42,788 nt of DNA from NCBI GenBank assembly GCA_025360345.1, contig JANYCJ010000145.1, forward strand, positions 1-42,788, written 5' to 3'. Positions 1 to 8,224 of this stretch are shown one piece after another. The notes below the pieces were generated by a model. The model made no database searches, was not told where the DNA came from, and saw nothing but the letters and a program-made list of their open reading frames with translations. This stretch comes from Alphaproteobacteria bacterium (GTDB lineage Bacteria > Pseudomonadota > Alphaproteobacteria > Rickettsiales > SXRF01). Made by a program: the position numbers and the translations under genes. Each line of letters opens with the position of its first letter. The first letter of the stretch is position 1.

Positions 1-134
1 CCGCCATTGGCATGGCTGGTTTCGCGGGCGCTTTCTTGGTTGCGCTCCAGCACAGTCACGTCAAAGCCTCGTTTGCCTAACTCATAAGCAGTGGTCACGC
101 CCAGCAGGCCGGAACCCAGGATAACAATTTTCAT
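1..134 (-). CDS. dadA: D-amino-acid dehydrogenase small subunit, N-terminal fragment
   Basis: Only the first 44 codons lie in the window; the rest runs off the left edge. The reverse-strand translation begins [20 protein letters not shown] and continues through VTVLERN to ETSHANGG. That is the N-terminal Rossmann dinucleotide (FAD) fold, with a GxGxxG fingerprint at residues 7-12 and the acidic residue ending beta-2, followed by the ETS-A-N-G stretch typical of DadA-type FAD oxidoreductases. These enzymes oxidise D-amino acids (classically D-alanine) to 2-oxo acids and pass electrons to the respiratory chain. The fragment is too short for the ORF track. Family assignment is fairly secure; substrate specificity cannot be judged from this piece. 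Confidence 0.75.
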   Translation of the reverse strand, partial: MKIVILGSGLLGVTTAYELGKRGFDVTVLERNQESARETSHANG

Positions 135-519
135 AGCAGCTCAGGTTTCTTTAAAAAATTATACCATTTCAGCAAATGGCCCCAGTAATGGGCGCATCAT
201 AGCTCGAACAAACTCATAATGAGTGCCCGTCCCTTTGTCCAAGCATTTTTGGCAGTTTAACCCCCTAAAACCCCCCACCCAGCCACAAGCTGGCGGCGAA
301 CTTAATTCTTTCTTAATAACTACCCCCCAAAACAGGGGGTGCCCCTTATGCCAACCACAGGAAATAGGCAATGAAAAATAGTCATATAACCGAAATATTG
401 CTGCCGCCGCTGCCATAAAATTGCAATAAATCTATGTTATGCTTTGGTAGCAGTAAAAATGGCTTCACGCTTTGTTAAGCAACATACTGTAAATTAAACC
501 ATCCTATAGGGGTTTTACG
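135..519. other. Gene-free spacer between dadA and virB3
   Basis: About 385 bases separate two divergent genes, so promoters for both should lie here, but I see no convincing -35/-10 pair. The left half has C-tracts at 261-280 (on the minus strand, several G-tracts close together) and a short hairpin ACCCCC/GGGGGT at 322-340 with a 7-base loop. A ribosome-binding site (AGGGG) precedes virB3. The 85-codon minus-strand ORF at 159-416 has no recognisable domain and unusual composition; I do not call it a gene. Confidence 0.5.
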
Positions 520-819
520 ATGTCAGCAGGCCGTCTCCAATCCGATCCGTTGTTCCAGGGCTTAACCCGCCCCACCATGATCATGGGCGTGAGCTACATG
601 TATTTCGTGATCAACGCGATCGTGAACATGATTTTGTTCATCAACAGCCAGGATTTCAAAGTGCTGCTCATGGTCGCTCCCGTCGTGCATCTCATCGGCT
701 ACCTCATCTGCCTCAAAGAGCCGCGCGCCATTGAACTCTTCATCATCAAAATGGCCAAAGGCTACAAATGCATGAACCGTGGCTATCACGGCTTCACCAA
801 TTCCTATGACCCGTATTAA
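520..819 (+). CDS. virB3: Type IV secretion protein VirB3 (rvhB3-like)
   Basis: 99-residue inner-membrane protein of a type IV secretion system. It has the VirB3 pattern: a short soluble N-terminus with DPLFQGLTRP (residues about 9-18), two adjacent hydrophobic segments (about 22-43 and 47-64), then a basic/polar tail. VirB3 works next to the VirB4 ATPase at the inner-membrane platform, and here virB4 follows after 55 bases. The ATG is preceded by TATAGGGG at good spacing. Length and motif match the Rickettsiales/alphaproteobacterial family. It opens a five-gene block of inner-membrane T4SS components plus a lipoprotein gene. Confidence 0.88.
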   Translation: MSAGRLQSDPLFQGLTRPTMIMGVSYMYFVINAIVNMILFINSQDFKVLLMVAPVVHLIGYLICLKEPRAIELFIIKMAKGYKCMNRGYHGFTNSYDPY

Positions 820-874
820 TCGCGCTGCTCCCGGCTTGCGCGTCCAACATCTTTCGTAATGGTACTCGCATAAT

Positions 875-3301
875 ATGAAACTTTCGCTCCAGCGCCGCAA
901 AACCCAGAAAGCAACCTACTCGAAGCTGGAAGTATCCGCGGCGACCTTTATTCCCTACGAATACCACTGGGACCGGGAAACCCTGCTGACCAAGAAAAAA
1001 GAATTCGTCCAGATCCTGCGGCTCGAGGGCTTCTCCTTCGAAACCGCCGACGACGAAGACGTGGACATGAAAAAACTCGTCCGCAATTCGCTCCTGAAAT
1101 CCATGGCCGACGGCACGTTTGCCGTGTGGTTCCACACCATCCGCCGCCGCCAGTCCGCCTATCCCGGCGGCAAGCAGCCCCCCGGCTTCGCGGCTTACGT
1201 GGATAAGCTCTGGCACGAAAAGCACACCACCAAAGACACCTACGTCAACGAAATCTACATCACCGTAGTGCGTAAAGCCGACACCAAAGGCGCTGCCAAA
1301 GTGCACCATTACCTGAAAAAAGCCAGCGCTGCCGGCAATAAAACCGCGCAGATCGACTCCATGCGCGACGCACAAAAGGAACTCGCTGAAGCCGTAAGCC
1401 GACTCGCCGCCACGCTGCGTGACTACGGCGCAAAGCTGCTCACGACGTATGAAAACGAACACGGCGTATTCTCCGAGCCCATGGAGTTCCTCTCCAACCT
1501 CATCAATTGCGGCTTCTCGCAGCCCATGCGCTTCACCGCCACCGACATGTCGCGCTACCTGCCCATCTACCGCCTCTATTTCGGCGGCCGCGCCGTAGAA
1601 GTTTCAGGCGCCCCCCGCAAGCGCTTCGCAGGCCTCATCAGCATTAAGGAATACTCCCCCGCCACCGCCGCCGGTTTGCTAGACGGGTTCCTCCAGCTCC
1701 CCTTCGAATTCATCATCTCGCAAAGCTTTTCCTTCCATAACCGCAGCGTGAATATCAACCGTATGCAGCTGCGCCAGCGCCGGATGATGGCCGCAGAAGA
1801 CGCCGCAATCTCCCAAATCGCCGAAATTTCAGATGCCCTCGATATGGCCATGTCCGGCCACGTCGCCTTCGGCCCCCATCACCTCACCGTGATGTGCTTC
1901 GAAGAAAGCTTGCCCGAACTGGAAAAAGTACTCTCGCTGGCCATCGCCGAACTGGTAAACCTCGGCATCAACCCCGTGCGCGAAAAATTCGTGATGGAGC
2001 AGGCCTACTGGGCGCAGCTCCCTGCAAATTTCGATTGCATCGCCCGCGGCGCGGATATCAGCACCATGAACCTCGCCGGCTTCGCCTCCCTGCACAACTA
2101 CCCCATCGGCAAAATCGACGGCAACCACTGGGGCGACTCGGTCACCGTGTTCGACACCTCCTCCGGCACCCCCTATTATTTCAACTTCCACAACCGCGAC
2201 GTGGGCCACACCACCATCATCGGGCCGACCGGCGCGGGTAAAACCGTGCTGCTGAACTTCCTTTGCGCGCAGGCACAAAAATTCAACTGCCGCATCTTCT
2301 TCTTCGATAAGGATAGGGGCGCGGAAATCTTCATTCGCGCCATCGGCGGTAAATTTACGGTGATCGAGCCGGGCAAAATCTGTAACTTCAACCCCCTCCA
2401 GCTCCCTGAAACACCGGAAAACCGCACCTTCCTCGGCGAATGGCTGCATACCCTCGTCACCATCCACGACGAGCCCTTCACCTCCGACGACATGGACCGC
2501 ATCACCGACGCCGTGGCTGGTAATTACAAACTTGCCAAAAAAGACCGCATCCTGCGCAACATCGCGCCCTTCCTCGGCATCGAAGGCCCCGGCACCATGG
2601 CCAGCCGCCTCAAGATGTGGCACAGCAAAGGCCCCTATGCAGGTCTCTTCGACAATGAGATAGACGTGGTGGATTTCTCCATCGGCTCCTGCTTCGGCTT
2701 CGAAATGGGCGAAGTGCTCAAAGAGCGTGTCAGCCTCGAGCCCACGCTGCTCTACCTCTTCCACCGCATCAGCCTCTCGCTGGACGGAACCCCCACCGTC
2801 ATCGTGCTCGACGAAGCATGGGCCCTCATCGACAACAAGATCTTCTCCGGCCGCATCCGCGACTGGCTGAAAACCCTCCGTAAGCTGAACGGCATGGTGG
2901 TCTTCGCCACCCAGTCGGTAGAGGATGCCACCAACTCCGCCATTTCTGAAACCCTGATTCAGCAGACCGCAACCCAGATCTTCCTGCCAAACCCGAAAGC
3001 CACCGACGCTTACAAAAAGGCCTTCATGGTCTCCGAGCGTGAGTTCAACCTGCTCAAAACCACCGACCCCGGCAGCCGCTACTTCCTCGTGAAGCAGGGC
3101 AAAGACGTGGTCGTGGCCCGTATCGACCTTTCAGGCATGGATGATGTGATCAACGTGCTGTCCGCCCGCGCTGAAACGGTGTCTATCCTCGATGAAGTGC
3201 GCGCCGAATATGGTGACGCGCCGGAAGCATGGATGGCCCCGTTCCAAAAACGAGTCAAACTGGAAAGAGAGAAGCTTGCCGCCAAGGAAGTCAAAAAATA
3301 G
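875..3301 (+). CDS. virB4: Type IV secretion ATPase VirB4 (rvhB4-like)
   Basis: 808 residues, the usual size for Rickettsiales-type VirB4. The N-terminal half is the CagE/TrbE/VirB4 domain. The C-terminal half is a P-loop ATPase with Walker A GPTGAGKT at residues 450-457 and Walker B VIVLDEAW at 642-649, followed by the ATQSVEDA motif of the VirB4/VirD4 superfamily. The enzyme powers pilus or channel assembly and substrate transfer on the cytoplasmic face of the inner membrane. Both nucleotide-binding motifs are intact, so it should be active. Its 3' end overlaps the first virB6 gene if the TTG start proposed there is right. Confidence 0.95.
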   Translation: MKLSLQRRKTQKATYSKLEVSAATFIPYEYHWDRETLLTKKKEFVQILRLEGFSFETADDEDVDMKKLVRNSLLKSMADGTFAVWFHTIRRRQSAYPGGKQPPGFAAYVDKLWHEKHTTKDTYVNEIYITVVRKADTKGAAKVHHYLKKASAAGNKTAQIDSMRDAQKELAEAVSRLAATLRDYGAKLLTTYENEHGVFSEPMEFLSNLINCGFSQPMRFTATDMSRYLPIYRLYFGGRAVEVSGAPRKRFAGLISIKEYSPATAAGLLDGFLQLPFEFIISQSFSFHNRSVNINRMQLRQRRMMAAEDAAISQIAEISDALDMAMSGHVAFGPHHLTVMCFEESLPELEKVLSLAIAELVNLGINPVREKFVMEQAYWAQLPANFDCIARGADISTMNLAGFASLHNYPIGKIDGNHWGDSVTVFDTSSGTPYYFNFHNRDVGHTTIIGPTGAGKTVLLNFLCAQAQKFNCRIFFFDKDRGAEIFIRAIGGKFTVIEPGKICNFNPLQLPETPENRTFLGEWLHTLVTIHDEPFTSDDMDRITDAVAGNYKLAKKDRILRNIAPFLGIEGPGTMASRLKMWHSKGPYAGLFDNEIDVVDFSIGSCFGFEMGEVLKERVSLEPTLLYLFHRISLSLDGTPTVIVLDEAWALIDNKIFSGRIRDWLKTLRKLNGMVVFATQSVEDATNSAISETLIQQTATQIFLPNPKATDAYKKAFMVSEREFNLLKTTDPGSRYFLVKQGKDVVVARIDLSGMDDVINVLSARAETVSILDEVRAEYGDAPEAWMAPFQKRVKLEREKLAAKEVKK

Positions 3302-4958
3302 CCAGCCAATCCTTCTTTGGCTGATGCTTGCCCTGATGGTCTTCCTGCCCGTGTTCACCCCCGGGCAAGCGCACGCTTATACCTTCAACGAACCCGATTT
3401 CGGCTACACCTACGACCCTGACACCAAAACCGGGGAGTGGGATGGCGAGGTCTGCCCCGGCATCGGCCTGCTCCGCCGCATCATGCCCTGCATCAAGGAC
3501 ACGGTGGTAAACGTGACCAACCAGATGCTTATCCCCATCTCCAAATATGCGGCCAACACGGTCACCGTCATGTGCACCCTCGCCATCGCCCTGCTGGGCG
3601 CGCTGATGATTGGTGGTAAAACCACTGCGCCTTTCAAGGACACCATGGTCCTGATAGTCAAGCTGGCGTTCATACGTGTATTTACCAATAATTTCGGCGG
3701 GTTTTTCGGCCAGATACTGGATGTAATGGACGGCATGTTGGATATTGTGACCAACGTCGTGCTCGTTGATATTATAGACACCAGCCCCATGCTCAGCTGC
3801 ATGGATTACAGCACTATAGAAGACACCGCCCTGCGCAACACTATATGGGACGCGGCGGACTGCTCCCTGAATACATTGGTGGGCGGCATCGTTGACCCCA
3901 GCGGTTTCACCTTGCAAATGGGCATCATCGGCTTCCTCGTATCCGCGCTTTTCTCAAACACTTTGGGCATGGCCATCGGTCTTCTCGGCATTCGCCTCAT
4001 CCTGCAGCTCATCTGGGCGCTGTTCCGTTGCCTCTATATCTTCGTGGGTTCCTATCTCGGCATTTGTATCATGGTGCTGGTTTCGCCCTTCTTCATTCCC
4101 ACCATTCTATTCCAGGCCACCCGTGCTTATTTCGAGCGGTGGCTCAGGCTGCTCATGAGTTTCATGCTCCAGCCAGTTATTCTGTTCGCCTACATCGCCA
4201 TGCTGCTCACTGCCTTCGACCTGGTCATTTTCAGTGGCCCTCATTCGCTGTACGGCGTTTTGGCCGGTGACGATGCGAATAAGGATAATTTCCGCAAACC
4301 TGTGGCAGATGGGGGCTTAGGCGGCGTAGGCACAGTGCTTCAGAACGGCGGCTACAAAAAAGACTGGAAATCGCCCTTCGCGCTGGACATCAACTCGAAA
4401 GGGACCAAGGATTATCTGGCCAAACGCGCCAGCGACGCTAAGAGAACCCCCCTTGGCACCGGCACCGTGGACACCGGCGTGATGGGCCTCATCGCCTCCC
4501 TCGTTACAAAGCCCGACGAATCGAGCGACGGCATGAACGTAACCAAGAACCGCCAGAACAAGATCCTGAACAATATCGGCCTTGGCGCTCTGGCAGCCAA
4601 AAACGGCAAAAAAAGCGACCTGAACCTATTTGAAATTAGCATCCCCAAGGAAACCGTAGACTGGAACTTCCTCGCCTGGAAAAACGGGTATAACGTGGAT
4701 TTGGGCGATACGGGCGATCAGGCCAACGGCAAAGTGGTGCAATACATGATTAAGGTCTATGTCTCCTTCCTCATGTCGCTGCTCACCGGCTATGTATTCA
4801 TCGAACTGCTGGATACCTTGCCCTTTGTGGGCCAGGGCCTCGCCCTCGGTAGCGGTATCGTGGACGAAAAATCCCTCGGCATGAGCGGCCTGACAAAAAT
4901 GGCGCCCCCCGGCGCGGACTTTATGAAGCAGATAAAAGGAAAGACATTCGTCGGATGA
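3276..4958 (+). CDS. virB6: VirB6-family T4SS membrane protein, copy 1
   Basis: VirB6/TrbL polytopic inner-membrane channel component. The track ORF starts at 3192, deep inside virB4, but a TTG at 3276 has GGAAAGAGAG just upstream and yields a clean signal peptide: basic n-region (PPRKSKNSQ), hydrophobic core (ILLWLMLALMVFLPVF) and AHA-type cleavage site. I prefer that start (560 residues), overlapping virB4 by 26 bases. The mature part begins with a cysteine-containing periplasmic stretch, followed by several transmembrane helices across the middle of the protein. A long soluble loop (about 320-490) precedes a final helix near the C-terminus. It is the first of three tandem, diverged virB6 genes. 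ATG at 3324 is an alternative start but would leave a signal peptide without positive charges. Confidence 0.85.
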   Translation: MPPRKSKNSQPILLWLMLALMVFLPVFTPGQAHAYTFNEPDFGYTYDPDTKTGEWDGEVCPGIGLLRRIMPCIKDTVVNVTNQMLIPISKYAANTVTVMCTLAIALLGALMIGGKTTAPFKDTMVLIVKLAFIRVFTNNFGGFFGQILDVMDGMLDIVTNVVLVDIIDTSPMLSCMDYSTIEDTALRNTIWDAADCSLNTLVGGIVDPSGFTLQMGIIGFLVSALFSNTLGMAIGLLGIRLILQLIWALFRCLYIFVGSYLGICIMVLVSPFFIPTILFQATRAYFERWLRLLMSFMLQPVILFAYIAMLLTAFDLVIFSGPHSLYGVLAGDDANKDNFRKPVADGGLGGVGTVLQNGGYKKDWKSPFALDINSKGTKDYLAKRASDAKRTPLGTGTVDTGVMGLIASLVTKPDESSDGMNVTKNRQNKILNNIGLGALAAKNGKKSDLNLFEISIPKETVDWNFLAWKNGYNVDLGDTGDQANGKVVQYMIKVYVSFLMSLLTGYVFIELLDTLPFVGQGLALGSGIVDEKSLGMSGLTKMAPPGADFMKQIKGKTFVG

Positions 4959-6487
4959 TGAAGCGCTTCCTCAGCATTATGAATAAAACGCTCCTCATGC
5001 TGGCGCTTGTCACCTTGCTTGTGTCCAACCCGCTTCAGCTGAAGCCTGCCTATGCCGATGACACGCCCCCTCCCAGCAATGTACAGGATTGCGCAGCCGA
5101 TAGCGGGTTCAAGGATTCCCAGATAACCTCGCAGATTGTATATTGCGTAAAGACCACGATCATCAAGGTCACAGAAAAAATGATGTTCGCGGTATCTGAT
5201 TATATGGTCACCACCACCACAGTCGCTTTCGCCGTAGCGGTCGCCTTATTCGGTATGCGCCTTGTGGGCGGCGAAGCGGAAGTCACGTCCAAAACCATCG
5301 GCCTCCTCTCCCGCCTTGCCCTTGTGTTCCTGTACGGCTATGCCCTTGGATTCCCCAATAACACAGACCTGCTCTTCAGGTTGATGGACTGGCTGGTAGA
5401 CTTAGTAGGCCCCAGCCCCGGCTGGTCCCCATGGGAAGTGATAGATGCGTTTGTGGGGCGATTGTTCGGCTTCGGTGGCGATAAGCGCACCATGGTAAAC
5501 GGCGTGGCAGGCGTCATCTTCGCCGCGGCCCTCTCTGCCTCCACAGGCACGGCCATTTTCAGTTCAGCCGTCATGGCCTTCTTCAGCCTCATGCTGTTTG
5601 TGCTTGATATCGTGTATGCCTATCTTACCGCGGTGCTGGTGCTGTCTTTCACCATCATCATTTCCCCGATGATCATCCCTCTCGCGCTGTTTGCCGCTAC
5701 AGATCGCTATTTCAAAAAATGGTGCCAGATCATGATTGGCGCCATAATCATGCCGATGCTGCTTTTTGGTTTCCTGTCGCATGTGCTGGGCGTCTTCGAC
5801 GTTCTTATTAAACAGTGTACTGATACCCTTAGCGCCGGCATCATCGACAAGAATGGCAACCCTGTTTACGACAAATTTTTCAAGGTAAATGAACCGGTAT
5901 TTAGCTGGCTTGCTTCCGCAGACCCGAACAAAGTTGACGAACTTGGCAAGAGTGTTGAAACCTATACAAAGACGCTCCCGGCAGATGAGAAAAAAAACAT
6001 ATCGCCGGATACTAAAAAAGTATTTCCGCCAATTGCCACCGAAATCAATCCCTTTGATCGTGTCGCCATGGACATCAGCCTCGCCAATTTCCCCGGCGTG
6101 GACTATGATGCAGATACCATTAAGGAAATCATTTTTACCTTTATTACCTTATGGATATACTGCAAGCTGCTTCAGGGCATTATTCGCAAAATCCCTGAAA
6201 TTGCTCAGCAGATTTCCGCCGGTGTCAGAATCAGCATCAGCCCCCAGAATTTCAAAGACCGTATCGCCATGGCAAGGAAAGACGGAGGCGTTGGCATTGG
6301 CGCAATCACCGGCGGCTTCCTGGGCGGCAAGATTGGCGGCGCTGCTTCTTCAAACAGCTTCGGCGGGAGATCTGCCGGCACGGTAGCGGGCATGTTGCTT
6401 GGTGGCTCCGCTGGCGAAAAAGTATCGGTATCCATTACCAACCAGGTGGCCGAGCAAATCAATAATGCACTGATAGGGCGCAGATGA
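4955..6487 (+). CDS. virB6: VirB6-family T4SS membrane protein, copy 2
   Basis: 510 residues. It begins with a signal peptide (hydrophobic LLMLALVTLLVS, then AYA cleavage before DDTPPP), a periplasmic segment with two cysteines, and a multi-helix VirB6/TrbL core. The block YLTAVLVLSFTIIISPMIIP resembles the equivalent region of copies 1 and 3. The C-terminus is glycine-rich (GGFLGGKIGGAASS), a composition common in phage- and conjugation-linked membrane proteins. The start overlaps the copy 1 stop in ATGATGA, so translation is coupled. It probably forms part of the inner-membrane channel with the other copies. Confidence 0.87.
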   Translation: MMKRFLSIMNKTLLMLALVTLLVSNPLQLKPAYADDTPPPSNVQDCAADSGFKDSQITSQIVYCVKTTIIKVTEKMMFAVSDYMVTTTTVAFAVAVALFGMRLVGGEAEVTSKTIGLLSRLALVFLYGYALGFPNNTDLLFRLMDWLVDLVGPSPGWSPWEVIDAFVGRLFGFGGDKRTMVNGVAGVIFAAALSASTGTAIFSSAVMAFFSLMLFVLDIVYAYLTAVLVLSFTIIISPMIIPLALFAATDRYFKKWCQIMIGAIIMPMLLFGFLSHVLGVFDVLIKQCTDTLSAGIIDKNGNPVYDKFFKVNEPVFSWLASADPNKVDELGKSVETYTKTLPADEKKNISPDTKKVFPPIATEINPFDRVAMDISLANFPGVDYDADTIKEIIFTFITLWIYCKLLQGIIRKIPEIAQQISAGVRISISPQNFKDRIAMARKDGGVGIGAITGGFLGGKIGGAASSNSFGGRSAGTVAGMLLGGSAGEKVSVSITNQVAEQINNALIGRR

Positions 6488-7989
6488 TGATAATATATTC
6501 CCCATTCCAACACCGCGATGTGCCCCTCAGGCCGAACCGGCTTTGCACGCGCATGGTCATGTTCTGCTCGTTGCTAATGGTGCTCTTTGCCTTGACCATA
6601 GCCGCGCCCCACGCCGCCTATGCTGCTGATCCGCTGAGCGACAATATTCCAGACGGCACCTGCACCAGCGAAGACAAATACTTCAAAATAGATGAGCCCG
6701 ACTCCGGAATGGGGCTGGTTTCCAGCGTCATTGACCGAGTGCAGACACCGCTTGCCGATGTCGCTTCAAAAACCTTTCAGGGCATCGTCGGCAACCCGGA
6801 TTTCAAAAACGCCCTTCGTATCGCCGCCACAATCTATGTAGCCGTGTATGGGCTGTTTTTCACTTTCGGCATGGTGCAGATCACCGTCCATGACCTGATG
6901 GTAAGGTTGTGCAAAATCGCCATTATCAACGTGCTCATATCCCCAAATGCCTGGACGTATTTCAACAACTATGTTGTAAAATTCTTCAACGGCGCGGTGG
7001 ATGACATCATCAAAAATGTCTCCGCCATCGCCGTCAACCAGTCCGGCACCGCTGTTGGCTCGCTTATGGGCTCCCCCTTCGATCCCCTCGACCAGGCGCT
7101 GGTCTATCTTGCCTCCTCCAAAATGGCCGTAACCCTGCTGGCCACCTTCGCCACCGGCCCCTACGGCTTCGTGATCGGCCTGATCCTCGCCATGAGCATC
7201 GGCAGCTTCCTGAAAGCGCTTTTCAATGCTTTGTATATATACGTGATGGCCTATGTCATCCGCACCCTGATGTTCGGCATGGCCCCGCTGTTCATCGTCT
7301 GTATCCTTTTCTCCCGCACCCGCCACCTGTTCGATGGCTGGCTGAACCAGATCATCAACGCCACTTTGCAGCCTATTTTCCTGTTCACTTTCTTCGCCTT
7401 CTTCGTATTACTTATCCGCTCGTGCCTGGAGCAGGTGCTGGCCACCCCGGTCTGCTGGATGCCCACGGGCGTGCGCTTCGGCTCACCCGGCGTCACGCAT
7501 TTCTGGCGTTTCGCCATTGCCGTATGTGACGGCTCAAATGTCGTCACCCTGCCAAACGGCAAAACCAAATTCCAGTCTTTCGACGGTCTGTGGGGCTTCA
7601 ACGGCGCCGAAGGGCAGGATGTGGGTGCCTGCAACCAGGGCAAAGTGCACCCCATGGGCATCATCCTCCCGCTGATGATCTGGATTCTCGCCGACCTAGC
7701 GGGCCGCTTCAACCACATCGTCATCGAAATAGCCAAAGACTTGTCCAATGCCGCCACCGACCTGAGCATGGGCGCGGAAGGCATCAAGAAATGGTTCAGC
7801 GAAGCCACCGACTTCGGCGCCCTTGGCAATAAGAGCGCTGGCTCTACCGGTGTGCGCGGTGCTCCCGGCAGCCTGGGCGACATTGCCCGCCTGCTCAAAG
7901 ACAACCCCGGCGGCGACCCCAAAGGCCCACCCCCGCGAGCGGGCGGCACCACGGTTCCCGTGGATAAGCGCCGAACGCCCGGGGCATAA
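6484..7989 (+). CDS. virB6: VirB6-family T4SS membrane protein, copy 3
   Basis: 501 residues, starting in an ATGATGA overlap with copy 2. A longer N-terminal leader precedes a hydrophobic core (MVMFCSLLMVLFALTIAA) and an AYA signal-peptidase site. Translation might instead start at an internal methionine near residue 24. The body has the VirB6 pattern, with helices around 110-130, 215-285 and 300-320, and a proline/glycine-rich C-terminal tail (GGDPKGPPPRAGG). The family is secure from topology, position and resemblance to copies 1 and 2. As in Rickettsiales, the copies are diverged rather than recent duplicates, suggesting distinct positions in the channel. Confidence 0.87.
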   Translation: MMIIYSPFQHRDVPLRPNRLCTRMVMFCSLLMVLFALTIAAPHAAYAADPLSDNIPDGTCTSEDKYFKIDEPDSGMGLVSSVIDRVQTPLADVASKTFQGIVGNPDFKNALRIAATIYVAVYGLFFTFGMVQITVHDLMVRLCKIAIINVLISPNAWTYFNNYVVKFFNGAVDDIIKNVSAIAVNQSGTAVGSLMGSPFDPLDQALVYLASSKMAVTLLATFATGPYGFVIGLILAMSIGSFLKALFNALYIYVMAYVIRTLMFGMAPLFIVCILFSRTRHLFDGWLNQIINATLQPIFLFTFFAFFVLLIRSCLEQVLATPVCWMPTGVRFGSPGVTHFWRFAIAVCDGSNVVTLPNGKTKFQSFDGLWGFNGAEGQDVGACNQGKVHPMGIILPLMIWILADLAGRFNHIVIEIAKDLSNAATDLSMGAEGIKKWFSEATDFGALGNKSAGSTGVRGAPGSLGDIARLLKDNPGGDPKGPPPRAGGTTVPVDKRRTPGA

Positions 7990-8077
7990 TAATGCTGTTG
8001 CCATAGCCGCGCGCAGGCCATATATTTATGCCTCTTAAAACCACTCCGCAGTTGGGGTTTCAGGGAAGGAGTCCGTT

Positions 8078-8224
8078 ATGGCGCGTCTTGTATTGGTGGG
8101 AATGATGCTGGTGATGTTAAGCGCCTGCGCCGACAAGGTCGAAGATCTGAAAAGCCCCTGCGTAGGTGGTGACGGCAGCCCCTGTGCCCGCCGCCCGGTA
8201 AACGACTGGTGGGCGCACGTCTAG
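8078..8224 (+). CDS. VirB7-like T4SS lipoprotein (48 residues, absent from ORF track)
   Basis: A 48-codon gene below the ORF-track cut-off. AAGGAG sits 7-8 bases before the ATG. The product starts MARLVLVGMMLVMLSAC, a lipoprotein signal peptide with lipobox LSAC and lipidated Cys17. The mature peptide is only about 32 residues and carries two SPC motifs and a RRPVNDWW tail. Small lipoproteins of this sort follow virB6 genes in Rickettsiales-type systems and are called VirB7-like; they would help anchor the outer-membrane core. The call rests on lipobox, size and position, plus my memory of similar CxxxxxSPCxxRxPVN tails in rvhB7 proteins. The stop codon shares the palindrome CTAG with the hemB stop on the other strand. 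Confidence 0.72.
   Translation: MARLVLVGMMLVMLSACADKVEDLKSPCVGGDGSPCARRPVNDWWAHV

Noticed and set aside
159-416. 85-codon minus-strand ORF between dadA and virB3
   Set aside because: No recognisable domain, and composition driven by G/C-tracts; kept only as a remark in the spacer entry.
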